Shown piece after piece: positions 8,141-16,407 of a stretch of 64,000 nt of DNA; position 1 is the first letter of the stretch; each line of letters begins with the position of its first letter. Source of the stretch: Hungatella hathewayi WAL-18680 (GTDB lineage Bacteria > Bacillota > Clostridia > Lachnospirales > Lachnospiraceae); contig NZ_JH379028.1 of assembly GCF_000235505.1 (NCBI RefSeq), forward strand, positions 504,849 to 568,848. The letters run 5' to 3'. The translations under genes were made by a program, and so were the position numbers. The notes beneath the pieces are model-generated. The model ran no database searches. It was not told the DNA's origin and was given only the letters and a program-made list of their open reading frames with translations.

Positions 8141-9457
8141 TTACTGAATCGTTCCGACAATCGTGATATCTCCACTGTCAAAAAATCCGGTGCAGTTGTA
8201 AGCCCAGGTTCCTTTTGACAGGCTGACCGTTCTGGTCTCATCACTGCCGCCGATTGTAATCCGCTGTTCCTCGTAGGACGGGGAGAACAAAAACAAATCC
8301 ACACTACCCTTCACATTGGACTTGATTTCCAGCGTCAGCACCTGTCCATCCTCCGCCTCAAAACTGGAGGAATGGATAATGTTTGTCTGTCCCGGATTAT
8401 TCGTTAAATTTATAACTACTCCATCTGGCACCCCATCCTCCGCTGTCGCCGCGTAAGCCCCGGTAAAGGCCGCCGCACACAGCAGCATTACCGTCAACAG
8501 CAGTGTACCTGCCGTCCTTAATCCTGATTTCTTTTTCGCACTCATAATGGCACCAATCCTTTCTTTTAACATTTCCTTATTCTCGTTTAATGTGACAGAC
8601 GCAAGCGTCTCCCCATAAGTTCCGGCTTGATTCATGGCATGGAGCAATGTCCTTCCATACTCCTGCGGGCCGCCATCCTCCAGCGTTTTGATAACCGCTT
8701 CATCACAGGAAAATTCGCAGGCCCTGTTGATCTCCCGGCTCATCACGTACACCAGCGGGTTAAACCAGTGCAGACAAACCGTCACCTGAACCAGCCATTT
8801 GTAAAACATATCACGCCGCCGGCAGTGGGTCAGTTCGTGCAGGACCGTGTAGCGAAAGTCATGTTCCGAGATGTCAGTGCCCGGAAGCACGATGCAGGGG
8901 CGGAAAAAACCGATTAAAAGCGGGGAGGAGATCAGGGGATTGACGCCAAGTTCCACCGGCATTTTCACCCCTGCCTCACCGGCCAGAACCGAGAAATGGT
9001 CCAGCAGTTCTACATCGTCCACCAGCTTCCACCCGGCTTTTACATAGTGTACGAAGCTCTGGTAGACGGTGATTTTCCGCACCAGAAGGAGCAGGGCGGC
9101 CACCAGCCAGACCAGCCAGAGATGATTGGCCAGCAGCGTCACGATATCCTGGATTGGCTGGCTGTCAAAAGCCTGACTCTGCGGTCTGCTGTTCCCATCC
9201 TGCTCCTGAATCGGCCACTGCTGTGGCTGGGGCTCCGTCTGGGAAGACGTGGAATCAACGGTCTGCAGCACATGTCCCACCAGATTCATTTCCGGGGCAA
9301 AGGGAAGCAGCAGCCGGGCAATGACCAGCAGCCAGATATAATACTGCCACTGCCTGCTTATCCGGTCTTTCCAGAAATGTCTGCCCAGGAACAGAATCAG
9401 AATCATCAGGGAGCCGGAAAGGGACAGGGACAGAAATACCTTGAACACATCATTCAT
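8141..9457 (-). CDS. M56-family BlaR1-like membrane metallopeptidase
   Basis: The 438-residue protein has several N-terminal membrane helices (residues about 5-60 and 110-130). The peptidase M56 active site follows in LHELTHCRRRD at about 208-218, and conserved CEFSCDEAVI at about 245. Another helix lies near 320-340. A C-terminal extracellular beta-rich domain takes the place where BlaR1 has its beta-lactam sensor. That sensor is absent, so the signal sensed is not a penicillin by this evidence. It probably cleaves or triggers loss of the BlaI-type repressor encoded just upstream, whose coding end overlaps its start by 8 bases. The pair forms one operon. Confidence 0.88.
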   Translation of the reverse strand: MNDVFKVFLSLSLSGSLMILILFLGRHFWKDRISRQWQYYIWLLVIARLLLPFAPEMNLVGHVLQTVDSTSSQTEPQPQQWPIQEQDGNSRPQSQAFDSQPIQDIVTLLANHLWLVWLVAALLLLVRKITVYQSFVHYVKAGWKLVDDVELLDHFSVLAGEAGVKMPVELGVNPLISSPLLIGFFRPCIVLPGTDISEHDFRYTVLHELTHCRRRDMFYKWLVQVTVCLHWFNPLVYVMSREINRACEFSCDEAVIKTLEDGGPQEYGRTLLHAMNQAGTYGETLASVTLNENKEMLKERIGAIMSAKKKSGLRTAGTLLLTVMLLCAAAFTGAYAATAEDGVPDGVVINLTNNPGQTNIIHSSSFEAEDGQVLTLEIKSNVKGSVDLFLFSPSYEEQRITIGGSDETRTVSLSKGTWAYNCTGFFDSGDITIVGTIQ

Positions 9458-9833
9458 CCGCCCGGTTCCCTCCCTCCAGCATGGCTTTTAATTCCCTGTA
9501 TTCCTCGTCAGTCAGCAAATCACTCTGAATCAGGGTGGAAACAAGACCTTTGGCATTTCCCTCATAGACCTTGTTCAACAGATTTCTCGTCTGCGCCGTC
9601 TGGTATTCTGACTCCGATACAAGAGCGGTGTACTCGTTTCTGCGCCCTGTTTTCTTTGCCTTTAGGTACCCCTTGTCCATCAGGCGGGACAGCAGCATGA
9701 TGACCGTATTTTTCTGCCAGGTTTTGCCTTTTACCGCCAGTTCCTCCATGATGCTGGCAAAGAGAGCCGGTCCGCCGTTTGCCCATATGATTTTCATAAT
9801 TTCCAGTTCCGCATCCGATATCTGCTGCTCCAT
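9450..9833 (-). CDS. BlaI/MecI/CopY-family repressor
   Basis: The 127-residue winged-helix protein matches BlaI-type repressors: ISDAELEIMKIIWANGGPALFASIM at the N-terminus, KNTVIMLLSRLMDKGYLK as recognition region, and a C-terminal dimerisation segment. ATG at 9833 follows AAGGAG by about 10 bases; an upstream in-frame start at 9863 lies inside the operator region and is unlikely. It should repress its own operon, including the M56 peptidase. Two identical-architecture palindromes overlap the promoter. Confidence 0.92.
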   Translation of the reverse strand: MEQQISDAELEIMKIIWANGGPALFASIMEELAVKGKTWQKNTVIMLLSRLMDKGYLKAKKTGRRNEYTALVSESEYQTAQTRNLLNKVYEGNAKGLVSTLIQSDLLTDEEYRELKAMLEGGNRADE

Positions 9834-9856
9834 TGTTGTTTCACTCCTTGGTTTGT

Positions 9857-9916
9857 ATAACATAGTGTTATTCTAGCTTCTGATAATAGAATAACATCTT
9901 GTTATACTATTGTCAA
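9857..9916 (-). promoter_or_regulatory. BlaI-type promoter with two ATAACA-N3-TGTTAT operators
   Basis: The promoter reads TTGACA (9916-9911), 17 bp, TATTCT (9893-9888) on the minus strand. Palindrome ATAACATCTTGTTAT at 9891-9905 covers the spacer and -10 edge, and ATAACATAGTGTTAT at 9857-9871 lies downstream near the start site. Centre-to-centre distance is 34 bp. Such paired dyads are usual for BlaI-family repressors. Confidence 0.85.
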
Positions 9917-9971
9917 TCCCTGGATTTCGTTACAAAAAATAACCGGCCGATATGATTCATCGGCCGGCCAT

Positions 9972-10850
9972 CTACCGGATGGGGATATAGATATCCATCT
10001 CGGAATCCGGATTGTCAAATCCTAAAAAACGTTCATCGTACCCCTCGAAATCTTCCCGGTCATCCAGCAGCTCTTTCGTGTTGAAGACCCAGGTTCCCCA
10101 GATGTAATCAAAGGTTTTCTTAAGACTTCCAAGGCTGCCTTTGTGGGTGAACACCGCGTAGCGTCCCCCTTTCAGGGTCTTTGCCACGAACGGCTCCGGC
10201 AGGTCCTCAAAGGAATCCACCTCAATCCCGGCCACCTCGGAAAACAGAATATCATCGTTCATGGTGAGAAGGGAGTTGTCCTCCCGGCACGCCTCGCAGA
10301 TGCCAAGACCCAGGCCGCCGGCTTTGGGGTGGGGAATCTCATTTCGCACCGCCATGAATTCCTGCCACAGCTTGGGAATCACATTGTCCCGCAGGGTAGT
10401 CCGGCCCCGCAGGCCCGCTGCTTTGATGTCGGGCAGCTCCACCAGCTTAGGATGGACGGTGATGCTGGCGGCCCGGTGCCTGATCAGCTCTTCGCCCAGC
10501 TTCTCCTTGTTGCTGATGATTAAATCCAGACGGTTTTTCCGGTACACGCTGGGACTCATCCGGTACACCGCCTTGAAGGCACGGCTGAACGCCTCGCTGG
10601 ATTCAAAACCGTACTCCATGGCAATGTCAATGATCCGCTGTTCGGAATAGATGAGCCGCTTGGCCGCCTCCGCCAGACGGCGGCCCTTTAAGTAGCTGCC
10701 AATATTCTCCCCGAGAACCGCCTGGAACTGTCTGGTGAGATGGTAGTAGGAGTAGCCCGTGGCATGGGCCACCTCCTCCACCGTGATGTTCTCGCCAAGA
10801 TGCTCCTCAATATATACGATGGCCCGCTGTAATGTATCCAGGTAGTTCAT
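9972..10850 (-). CDS. AraC regulator with GyrI-like effector domain
   Basis: The 292-residue protein has an N-terminal AraC double helix-turn-helix (ITVEEVAHATGYSYYHLTRQ near residues 21-40, IDIAMEYGFESSEAFSRAFK near 70-90). A C-terminal GyrI-like small-molecule-binding domain spans about 125-290 (the family feature YAVFTHKGSLGSLKKTFDYI is near 225-245). This architecture is seen in SoxS/Rob-like regulators of drug efflux and stress responses. ATG at 10850 was chosen because the upstream extension is Gln-rich translated spacer with no domain match. It lies downstream of the C45 hydrolase gene with about 100 bases between them. Confidence 0.88.
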   Translation of the reverse strand: MNYLDTLQRAIVYIEEHLGENITVEEVAHATGYSYYHLTRQFQAVLGENIGSYLKGRRLAEAAKRLIYSEQRIIDIAMEYGFESSEAFSRAFKAVYRMSPSVYRKNRLDLIISNKEKLGEELIRHRAASITVHPKLVELPDIKAAGLRGRTTLRDNVIPKLWQEFMAVRNEIPHPKAGGLGLGICEACREDNSLLTMNDDILFSEVAGIEVDSFEDLPEPFVAKTLKGGRYAVFTHKGSLGSLKKTFDYIWGTWVFNTKELLDDREDFEGYDERFLGFDNPDSEMDIYIPIR

Positions 10851-10950
10851 ATGACAACTGTTCCTTTCTATTTGTTGCTGCTGTTCTGTTTGCTGCTGCC
10901 CTGTTTCCCTTACTCTACTGTGTATTCCTGCTCTACTGCCCGTTCCTCTT

Positions 10951-12066
10951 CTACTCGATCGGCAAAAACTCCCCAAACTCCCTCTGAAACGGCACATTGT
11001 GAACCTCGATTTCCGTCATGGAAGTCTGAAGCGGCTCCTCAATTCCATACACCTTCCAGCCATTGGCGGCCTCCCCGCCCCAGCACAGCTCAATCGTCCC
11101 GGCCGCCGGGCTGATGACCATGCTCTTGGTTGTCCCGAAAAATGCTTCATAAAAATGACAGCACATCCCCTCCGGGTACATGGACAGCAGCATCTCCTTC
11201 AACTGCTCTCTGCCCACCTTATCGCTGTGATCCATCTTCTCCCGAATCCAGTGATACCGCTGAAGGGAGTGGCGCATGGCCACCGGCTCACAGGCGATTA
11301 ATTCCGGTATCACCTGATGGTTGGTGGCGCACAAATACTGCTCCCCGCCATCCTCCGGTATCCGTTTCACCGCCATGCGGCCGTCCAGTGTCTCCACCAG
11401 CGCAATCCGCCCGCTCTTGTCCACCAGCATTAAATTCAAGTTAAATGCAATCGGCATCTCCTTCACATAGGCAAGGGCTTCCTCCACGTCCCGGCAGTTC
11501 TCAAGCAGCGCCCGGATAACCGCCCAGTACTGTAATCCATTCACCTTCGTCCGGCGCATCCCCTGCTCCGCTCCCACCGGCATACCGCAGGAACTCATGG
11601 TGACCGCCAGCCCGCACTCATTGAATCCGTCCTCTCTTCCAAACAGAAACACGCTGGTCCCCATATGCCGGTATTTCCCAGGAACACTGGTCCTCACAAG
11701 GGTAAAATCCTCAAACATAGGATTGAATTCATAATTTCTCGCCAGCAACGGTTCCCCGCTCTCCGTCATGGACGGCAGCACCGCAATCTGGCTGCAGTTA
11801 GGGCGAAGGTTCGTCGTCGCATAGAAGGCAAGCTGGCTGGCCGGCACCTGAAGAACCTCCGCGAACCCTGAAAGCTCCTCATTGAACCCCGGACACCACC
11901 GCTCAAACAGAGCCATGGCCTCCTTCGCCTTCTCCTCCCCGCTCCCCGGATAGACCGCCGTGTGCAGCGCCCGCAGCTGCGGAACTCCCGCAACGATCTC
12001 CCCCAGTTTTCTCCCAATCTCATAATTGCTCCCCGCAAGTTCCATGGTTTTTGTCATACATTTCAT
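10951..12066 (-). CDS. C45-family autoproteolytic acyltransferase/hydrolase
   Basis: The 371-residue protein matches the Ntn-hydrolase family C45 (acyl-CoA:6-aminopenicillanic acid acyltransferase-like). The predicted self-cleavage nucleophile is Cys91 in RPNCSQIAVLP, followed by LLARNYEF, typical of this family. Members cleave or form amide bonds on small acylated amines or peptides; the natural substrate is unknown here. ATG at 12066 has GAGGAG 9 bases upstream, better than one 21 bases earlier. It follows a terminator that separates it from the OPT-PqqD operon. An AraC-type regulator gene lies downstream. Confidence 0.82.
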   Translation of the reverse strand: MKCMTKTMELAGSNYEIGRKLGEIVAGVPQLRALHTAVYPGSGEEKAKEAMALFERWCPGFNEELSGFAEVLQVPASQLAFYATTNLRPNCSQIAVLPSMTESGEPLLARNYEFNPMFEDFTLVRTSVPGKYRHMGTSVFLFGREDGFNECGLAVTMSSCGMPVGAEQGMRRTKVNGLQYWAVIRALLENCRDVEEALAYVKEMPIAFNLNLMLVDKSGRIALVETLDGRMAVKRIPEDGGEQYLCATNHQVIPELIACEPVAMRHSLQRYHWIREKMDHSDKVGREQLKEMLLSMYPEGMCCHFYEAFFGTTKSMVISPAAGTIELCWGGEAANGWKVYGIEEPLQTSMTEIEVHNVPFQREFGEFLPIE

Positions 12067-12186
12067 GTTTCTTCTCTCCTCACTCATTTTGATACTGCTA
12101 TTGTAGGAGAAAATGAAATAAAATTCATGATAGTTTCTGCGATTTTCACCGCACCCTAACTGGAATTATATCATATTTTACGGGAA

Positions 12187-12228
12187 AATGCCGCAGGCAT
12201 CTGCACATTCGCAGGTGCCCGCGGCATT
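12187..12228 (-). terminator. Terminator of the OPT-PqqD operon
   Basis: AATGCCGC at the left pairs with GCGGCATT at the right, extended by GCA/TGC and CTGC/GCAG inner pairs, then TTTT on the minus strand. It lies seven bases past the stop of the PqqD-like gene. Confidence 0.7.
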
Positions 12229-12234
12229 CCATAG

Positions 12235-12591
12235 TTACTGCTTCCACTTCACAAAATGATAGCTGTCCAGTATCTGCATGTATTTGGCCAGCCGCTCGTA
12301 GAGCGGCGAAGCCTCGTCACCGAACTGCGCCTCCACCAGCTTGCCCAAATCCAGGAGACTTCTCTCCCCATCCATCAGCGGCCACACATAGCTGCCCATC
12401 TGGTCCAGATGGATATGGCTCACCTTTGGTTTGTGAAACAGCTTCTGGGCAATCCGGTTGAACGCGCCGGTATTTTCAATATCCAGGGTCACAATCCCCG
12501 CCTCATCGGTGGACCAGGAGATTCCCTCCGGCCTCATGGGGATTTTGTCCAGGTAATTTTCACTGCCCATTTTCTTATTCTTTCCCATCAT
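12235..12591 (-). CDS. Stand-alone PqqD-like protein
   Basis: The 118-residue protein has the PqqD fold pattern: a beta-rich start (GIVTLDIENTGAFNRIAQ), then HLDQMGSYVWPLMDGERSL at about 63-81, and helical LVEAQFG...LDSYHFV. PqqD proteins bind precursor peptides and deliver them to radical SAM enzymes in peptide-modification pathways. No radical SAM or precursor gene adjoins it. Instead its start abuts the stop of an OPT-family transporter gene by only 3 bases, implying translational coupling. Its role with the transporter is unknown. Confidence 0.75.
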   Translation of the reverse strand: MMGKNKKMGSENYLDKIPMRPEGISWSTDEAGIVTLDIENTGAFNRIAQKLFHKPKVSHIHLDQMGSYVWPLMDGERSLLDLGKLVEAQFGDEASPLYERLAKYMQILDSYHFVKWKQ

Positions 12592-12594
12592 CAC

Positions 12595-14505
12595 CTATAC
12601 CGTTTTCCGTTTCTTCCACAGAGAGAACTTGAGAAGCGTCAGTATCACCAGACCAAACACCACCAGACTTCCGATGTTGGAAAACGCCGCCGGCAGATTC
12701 AGCATCCCGGATAAATCGATGGCTTTGTCAAGTCCGAACACCGCCAGCAGGGCCAGCAGGATTCCCACCAGACCTTCCCCGGCAATCATGCCGGAGCAGT
12801 AGAGCAGGCCGTCGCTGACAATCGTCTCTTTCTCCTTCTCTTCCCGCTTCATCCGGTCAAAGGCCAGACGCACCAGGCCGCCGGCCATGATGCAGGCATT
12901 TAACTGGACCGGCAGATACACGCCGATGGCGAAGGGAAGCACCGGAATCCCGACCACTTCCACCGCCACGGCCAGGAACACGCCCATGAACACCAGGGCC
13001 CACGGAAGGTTGTTCTCCATCACGCCCTCGATAATCATCTTCATCAGCATGGCCTGCGGCGCGCCCAGCTCCTCGGAGCCAAAGCCCCAGGCCGCATTCA
13101 ACAGATACAGCACGCCTCCGATGGCAAATGCCGCCGAAATGACGCCGATAAACTCACCAATCTGCTGCTTCTTCGGCGTTGCCCCCAGCAGGTAGCCAGT
13201 CTTCAAATCCTGGGACGTATCCCCGGCAATGGCCGCCACGATACAGATGATGGAGCCGATGGCAATCGCCCCCTGCATGCCGTGAATTCCGCTATCGCCC
13301 GTCATTTTCAAAATGATGGTGGCAATCAGCAATGTGGCAATGGCCATACCGGACACCGGGTTGTTGCTGCTTCCCACCAGTCCCACCATTCTGGAGGACA
13401 CGGTGGCAAAGAAAAATCCGAAGATGACCACGATGATGGCCCCCATCAGCGTCACCGGAATCACCGGCACCAGCCAGATTAACAGGGTGAGAACCGCGAT
13501 GCCGATGATAATCAGCTTCATATTCAAATCCTGGCTGGTCCGGCTGCCACCCTCGCTCCTGGCTCCCGTCAGGCCCTTCATGGCGTCCCGAAAGGTGCGG
13601 ATAATCAGAGGCAGGGATTTCACCAGGCTGATAATGCCGCCGGCCGCCAGCGCGCCGGCGCCGATGTAACGGATGTAGCTGCCCCAAATAGCGCCGGCGC
13701 CGCCCTCCGCGAATATCTGCCCAATGGGCTCCGTCCCCGGATACAGGGTCAAATCCGCACCAAACAGCACAATGGCCGGAATCAATACCAGCCAGCTCAC
13801 GATACCGCCGGCAAACATGTAGGAGGAAATCCTCGGCCCACAGATATAACCCACACTCATAACCGCCGGGTAAATCTGGGTTCCTATCTCCCCCGCATAC
13901 CCTTTCACACGGAAAGAAACCTCACTTGGCACCAGCTTCAGTCCATCGATGATAAATTTAAAGATAGCCGCAATCCCCATACCGGCAAATACGGTGGACG
14001 CGTTGGCGCCGCCCTCCTCACCGGCCAGCAGCACCTCCGCGCAGGCCGTTCCCTCCGGATAGGGAAGAATGCCGTGCTCTCTCACGATAAGCGCGTTGCG
14101 CAGCGGCACCATAAACAGCACGCCCAGAATTCCGCCGATAAACGCAATCAGCGTGATTTCCAGAATGCCTGGCGTCTCCATCTTGCCCTCGCCTGCCCAC
14201 AGAAACAGCGCTGGCAGCGTAAAAATCGCCCCCGCCGCCAGGGATTCCCCCGCAGAGCCGATGGTCTGAACCAGGTTGCTCTCCAGAATGGATTTCTTGC
14301 GCATAATGCGGCGAATCACGCCCATGGCAATCACGGCCGCCGGAATGGAGGCGGAGATGGTCATGCCCACACGCAGACCCAGATAGGCATTGGCCGCCCC
14401 AAATACCACGGCCAGAATGATCCCCATCACAATCGATGTCACGGTAATCTCCGGCGTCACTTTGTCGGCCGGTATATACGGTTTAAACTCTTTTTGCTCG
14501 TTCAT
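12595..14505 (-). CDS. OPT-family oligopeptide transporter
   Basis: The 636-residue integral membrane protein matches the OPT/YSL transporter family, about 14-16 helices. Recognisable elements are the N-terminal TVTSIVMGIILAVVFGAANA segment (residues about 18-37), the GTACAEVLLAGE region near 150, and the DTSQDLKTGYLLGATPKKQQ motif in the second half (about 425-445). OPT proteins import peptides or metal-chelate complexes using the proton gradient. ATG at 14505 gives the normal family N-terminus; a longer frame upstream is untranslated by this view. It forms an operon with the PqqD-like gene immediately downstream. Confidence 0.93.
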   Translation of the reverse strand: MNEQKEFKPYIPADKVTPEITVTSIVMGIILAVVFGAANAYLGLRVGMTISASIPAAVIAMGVIRRIMRKKSILESNLVQTIGSAGESLAAGAIFTLPALFLWAGEGKMETPGILEITLIAFIGGILGVLFMVPLRNALIVREHGILPYPEGTACAEVLLAGEEGGANASTVFAGMGIAAIFKFIIDGLKLVPSEVSFRVKGYAGEIGTQIYPAVMSVGYICGPRISSYMFAGGIVSWLVLIPAIVLFGADLTLYPGTEPIGQIFAEGGAGAIWGSYIRYIGAGALAAGGIISLVKSLPLIIRTFRDAMKGLTGARSEGGSRTSQDLNMKLIIIGIAVLTLLIWLVPVIPVTLMGAIIVVIFGFFFATVSSRMVGLVGSSNNPVSGMAIATLLIATIILKMTGDSGIHGMQGAIAIGSIICIVAAIAGDTSQDLKTGYLLGATPKKQQIGEFIGVISAAFAIGGVLYLLNAAWGFGSEELGAPQAMLMKMIIEGVMENNLPWALVFMGVFLAVAVEVVGIPVLPFAIGVYLPVQLNACIMAGGLVRLAFDRMKREEKEKETIVSDGLLYCSGMIAGEGLVGILLALLAVFGLDKAIDLSGMLNLPAAFSNIGSLVVFGLVILTLLKFSLWKKRKTV

Positions 14506-14602
14506 TATGTCTTTACTCCTTCTTCTCTTGATGTCAGCTTTATTAGTATAGTCAATTTGTCTGAATTGTGCAACCCAATTAGATAATTTGCCAGAAGGTA
14601 GC

Positions 14603-14635
14603 AAAAAAGCAGGCGCCCATAAAATTAGCGCCTGC
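14603..14635 (-). terminator. Rho-independent terminator
   Basis: GCAGGCGC pairs with GCGCCTGC around an 11-base loop, followed on the minus strand by TTTTTT. It lies about 60 bases after the DUF2461 gene. Confidence 0.88.
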
Positions 14636-14694
14636 CTTTGATCATGCTCTTGATTGTTCCTGATTGCCAATCGCTATGCGGTTTCATAACCCTT

Positions 14695-15378
14695 TTACGG
14701 TCTCGCCGGCATGGTAAAATGCGCCAGCGCCCGGTTCAGATAATCATTAAACGGCTTCATAGCCAGAAACCGCTCCGTTGCATACCGGATAAACTCATCC
14801 TTATCCTCCAGAAGCCCATCCTCAAAATGGTCCTCAATAAACCAGCTCTTAAATTTCAAAAACTCCGCCTGTGGACTCTCCTTGTCGTAGCCCGCCGGAA
14901 CCTTTTTGAGGGCCGTGCCCTGGACCTGGAACTTCTGCCGGAAGGATTCTTCCTGAATAATCTCCTCCCACTCCTCCCCGTGAGTCGACAAATAGTCCCT
15001 CACCATGGCGGTGGCATCCTTAAACATGTCCGCAAAAAGTCCGCCTCCCAAAAACGAGCGGTTCCCCGGCTGGATATACAGAAAATATCCCACCGGAATC
15101 GGCAATTTTCCCGCCGATGAGATGTGGCACCGGAAGGACGGGTTATAAGGCGATTTGTCGTGGCTGAACCGGGTATCCCGCACCAGCTTAAACGTCAAAT
15201 CCTTTGGTACGTTATACAAAATACTCCCGTCCACCTTCCCAATCTCCGCAATCAGGCCCCCGATGATTTCCTCAAATTCCCGGTTGGCCTCAGTAAGTTC
15301 CGCCTTGTGGGCGTGATACCACTCCCTGTCATTGTTCTGCTCAAGCGCAGATAAGTACGTTAATATTTGACTGCTCAT
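14695..15378 (-). CDS. DUF2461 family protein
   Basis: The 227-residue protein matches DUF2461 (TIGR02453-like) throughout: a start with FLSALEQNNDREWYHAHKAE-like sequence at residues about 8-28, RDTRFSHDKSPYNPSFR near 68-84, and IQPGNRSFLGGGLF near 103-116. These are cytoplasmic proteins of unknown function found widely in bacteria. The start at 15378 lies 13 bases from the sigma factor stop, so the two are probably co-transcribed. The operon ends at the terminator near 14603. Confidence 0.88.
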   Translation of the reverse strand: MSSQILTYLSALEQNNDREWYHAHKAELTEANREFEEIIGGLIAEIGKVDGSILYNVPKDLTFKLVRDTRFSHDKSPYNPSFRCHISSAGKLPIPVGYFLYIQPGNRSFLGGGLFADMFKDATAMVRDYLSTHGEEWEEIIQEESFRQKFQVQGTALKKVPAGYDKESPQAEFLKFKSWFIEDHFEDGLLEDKDEFIRYATERFLAMKPFNDYLNRALAHFTMPARP

Positions 15379-15391
15379 ACGACTCTTCCTC

Positions 15392-16234
15392 CTAAAGGCT
15401 CTGAATGGCCTGGAATTGGGACGACTGGATGAGGGCGGATATCCGCTCCTTCACCGCCGCGGGCGACTGATAGTCCGGCAGCTCCTCAAACAGCAGGGAC
15501 AGCTCGTCTAACTTCTCCATCTCGTTTTTAAATTCCGACATGGTTCCCTTGTCTACTGGTTTCAACTGTAAAAAGTCCGGTCTCTCCGGATTGATGCGGT
15601 GCTGGGCAATGGCGTAGCCCACCCGTTTTTTGCAGGAGCAGCAGCCACTTCCGCTCAACCCGCAGTACTCCGCCAGAAAATCTCCCACCTTCCGGCGGAT
15701 TCTGGACAGCCGCTGGCGGTAATTCTCCGCCGTCATATCCAGGATTTCTCCCGCAATTTTGCTGTCCACCTTGAACATGGTCCCCAGCACAAAGATGCAG
15801 CGGCTCTCGGCGTCCAGACACTGGAGCATCACATTGGTGCAGGACATCTTCAGTTCCTCCGCCATGGTCTCCCTGGTCATCTCGTCCACCAGCTGCTCCG
15901 TCTCGTCAACGGCGGCGTACTTGATATCATTTCCATAGAACTCAAAATCCAGGGGCTGTCTGGCAAACATGGATTTCTTATAATTGATTAAATAGTTGGT
16001 GGCAATGCGGTACACCCAGGTCTGAAAACTGCTCTCCTTCCGAAAGGTAGAGAGACTGGTCATGATGCGCACCAGAATATCCTGGGCAGCGTCCTCCGCG
16101 TCGGGGACAGTCCCAAGCATCCGCAGGGACAGGTTGAATACCATGTCCTGGACGCTGGCCAGCAGCTGCTCCAGCCCTTCCGCATTTCCATCCAGGGCCA
16201 AATCTATGAGGCGGTTTGTTTCCTGTTGATTCAT
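15392..16234 (-). CDS. ECF-like RNA polymerase sigma factor with Cys-containing tail
   Basis: The 280-residue protein has sigma region 2 at about residues 20-85 (LRMLGTVPDAEDAAQDILVR, then SFQTWVYRIATNYLINYKKS) and a region 4 helix-turn-helix near 150-180 (EILDMTAENYRQRLSRIRRK). About 90 residues follow beyond region 4. They include CCSCKKRVGYAIAQHRINPE, a Cys-rich possible metal site, and a helical tail. This tail is longer than in minimal ECF factors. No anti-sigma gene is adjacent, so the tail may regulate activity. ATG at 16234 was chosen for the GGAGG 8 bases upstream. Confidence 0.82.
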   Translation of the reverse strand: MNQQETNRLIDLALDGNAEGLEQLLASVQDMVFNLSLRMLGTVPDAEDAAQDILVRIMTSLSTFRKESSFQTWVYRIATNYLINYKKSMFARQPLDFEFYGNDIKYAAVDETEQLVDEMTRETMAEELKMSCTNVMLQCLDAESRCIFVLGTMFKVDSKIAGEILDMTAENYRQRLSRIRRKVGDFLAEYCGLSGSGCCSCKKRVGYAIAQHRINPERPDFLQLKPVDKGTMSEFKNEMEKLDELSLLFEELPDYQSPAAVKERISALIQSSQFQAIQSL

Positions 16235-16343
16235 AAATAGTTCCTCCATCCGTATTTTTCCATGTGATTTTCCTCCTTTTTCCTATTAGACAACAAAAAA
16301 GGTCGGTTGTGACAATATTTTACCATCTTTTTCTGCCCAACAC

Positions 16344-16387
16344 AAAAAATTCCGGAAAAACCGTCAAAGCAGCACGGTTTTCCCGGA
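16344..16387 (-). terminator. Rho-independent terminator
   Basis: A CCGG(G)AAAACCGT / ACGGTTTTTCCGG stem with an 8-base loop is followed by AATTTTTT on the minus strand, just after the Na/Pi cotransporter gene. Confidence 0.88.
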
Positions 16388-16407
16388 TTCTTCCTGTCAT
16401 AAATCAA

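Noticed and set aside
9834-9863. Longer BlaI start at 9863
   Set aside because: It would place coding sequence in the operator and has no ribosome site; the ATG at 9833 has AAGGAG.
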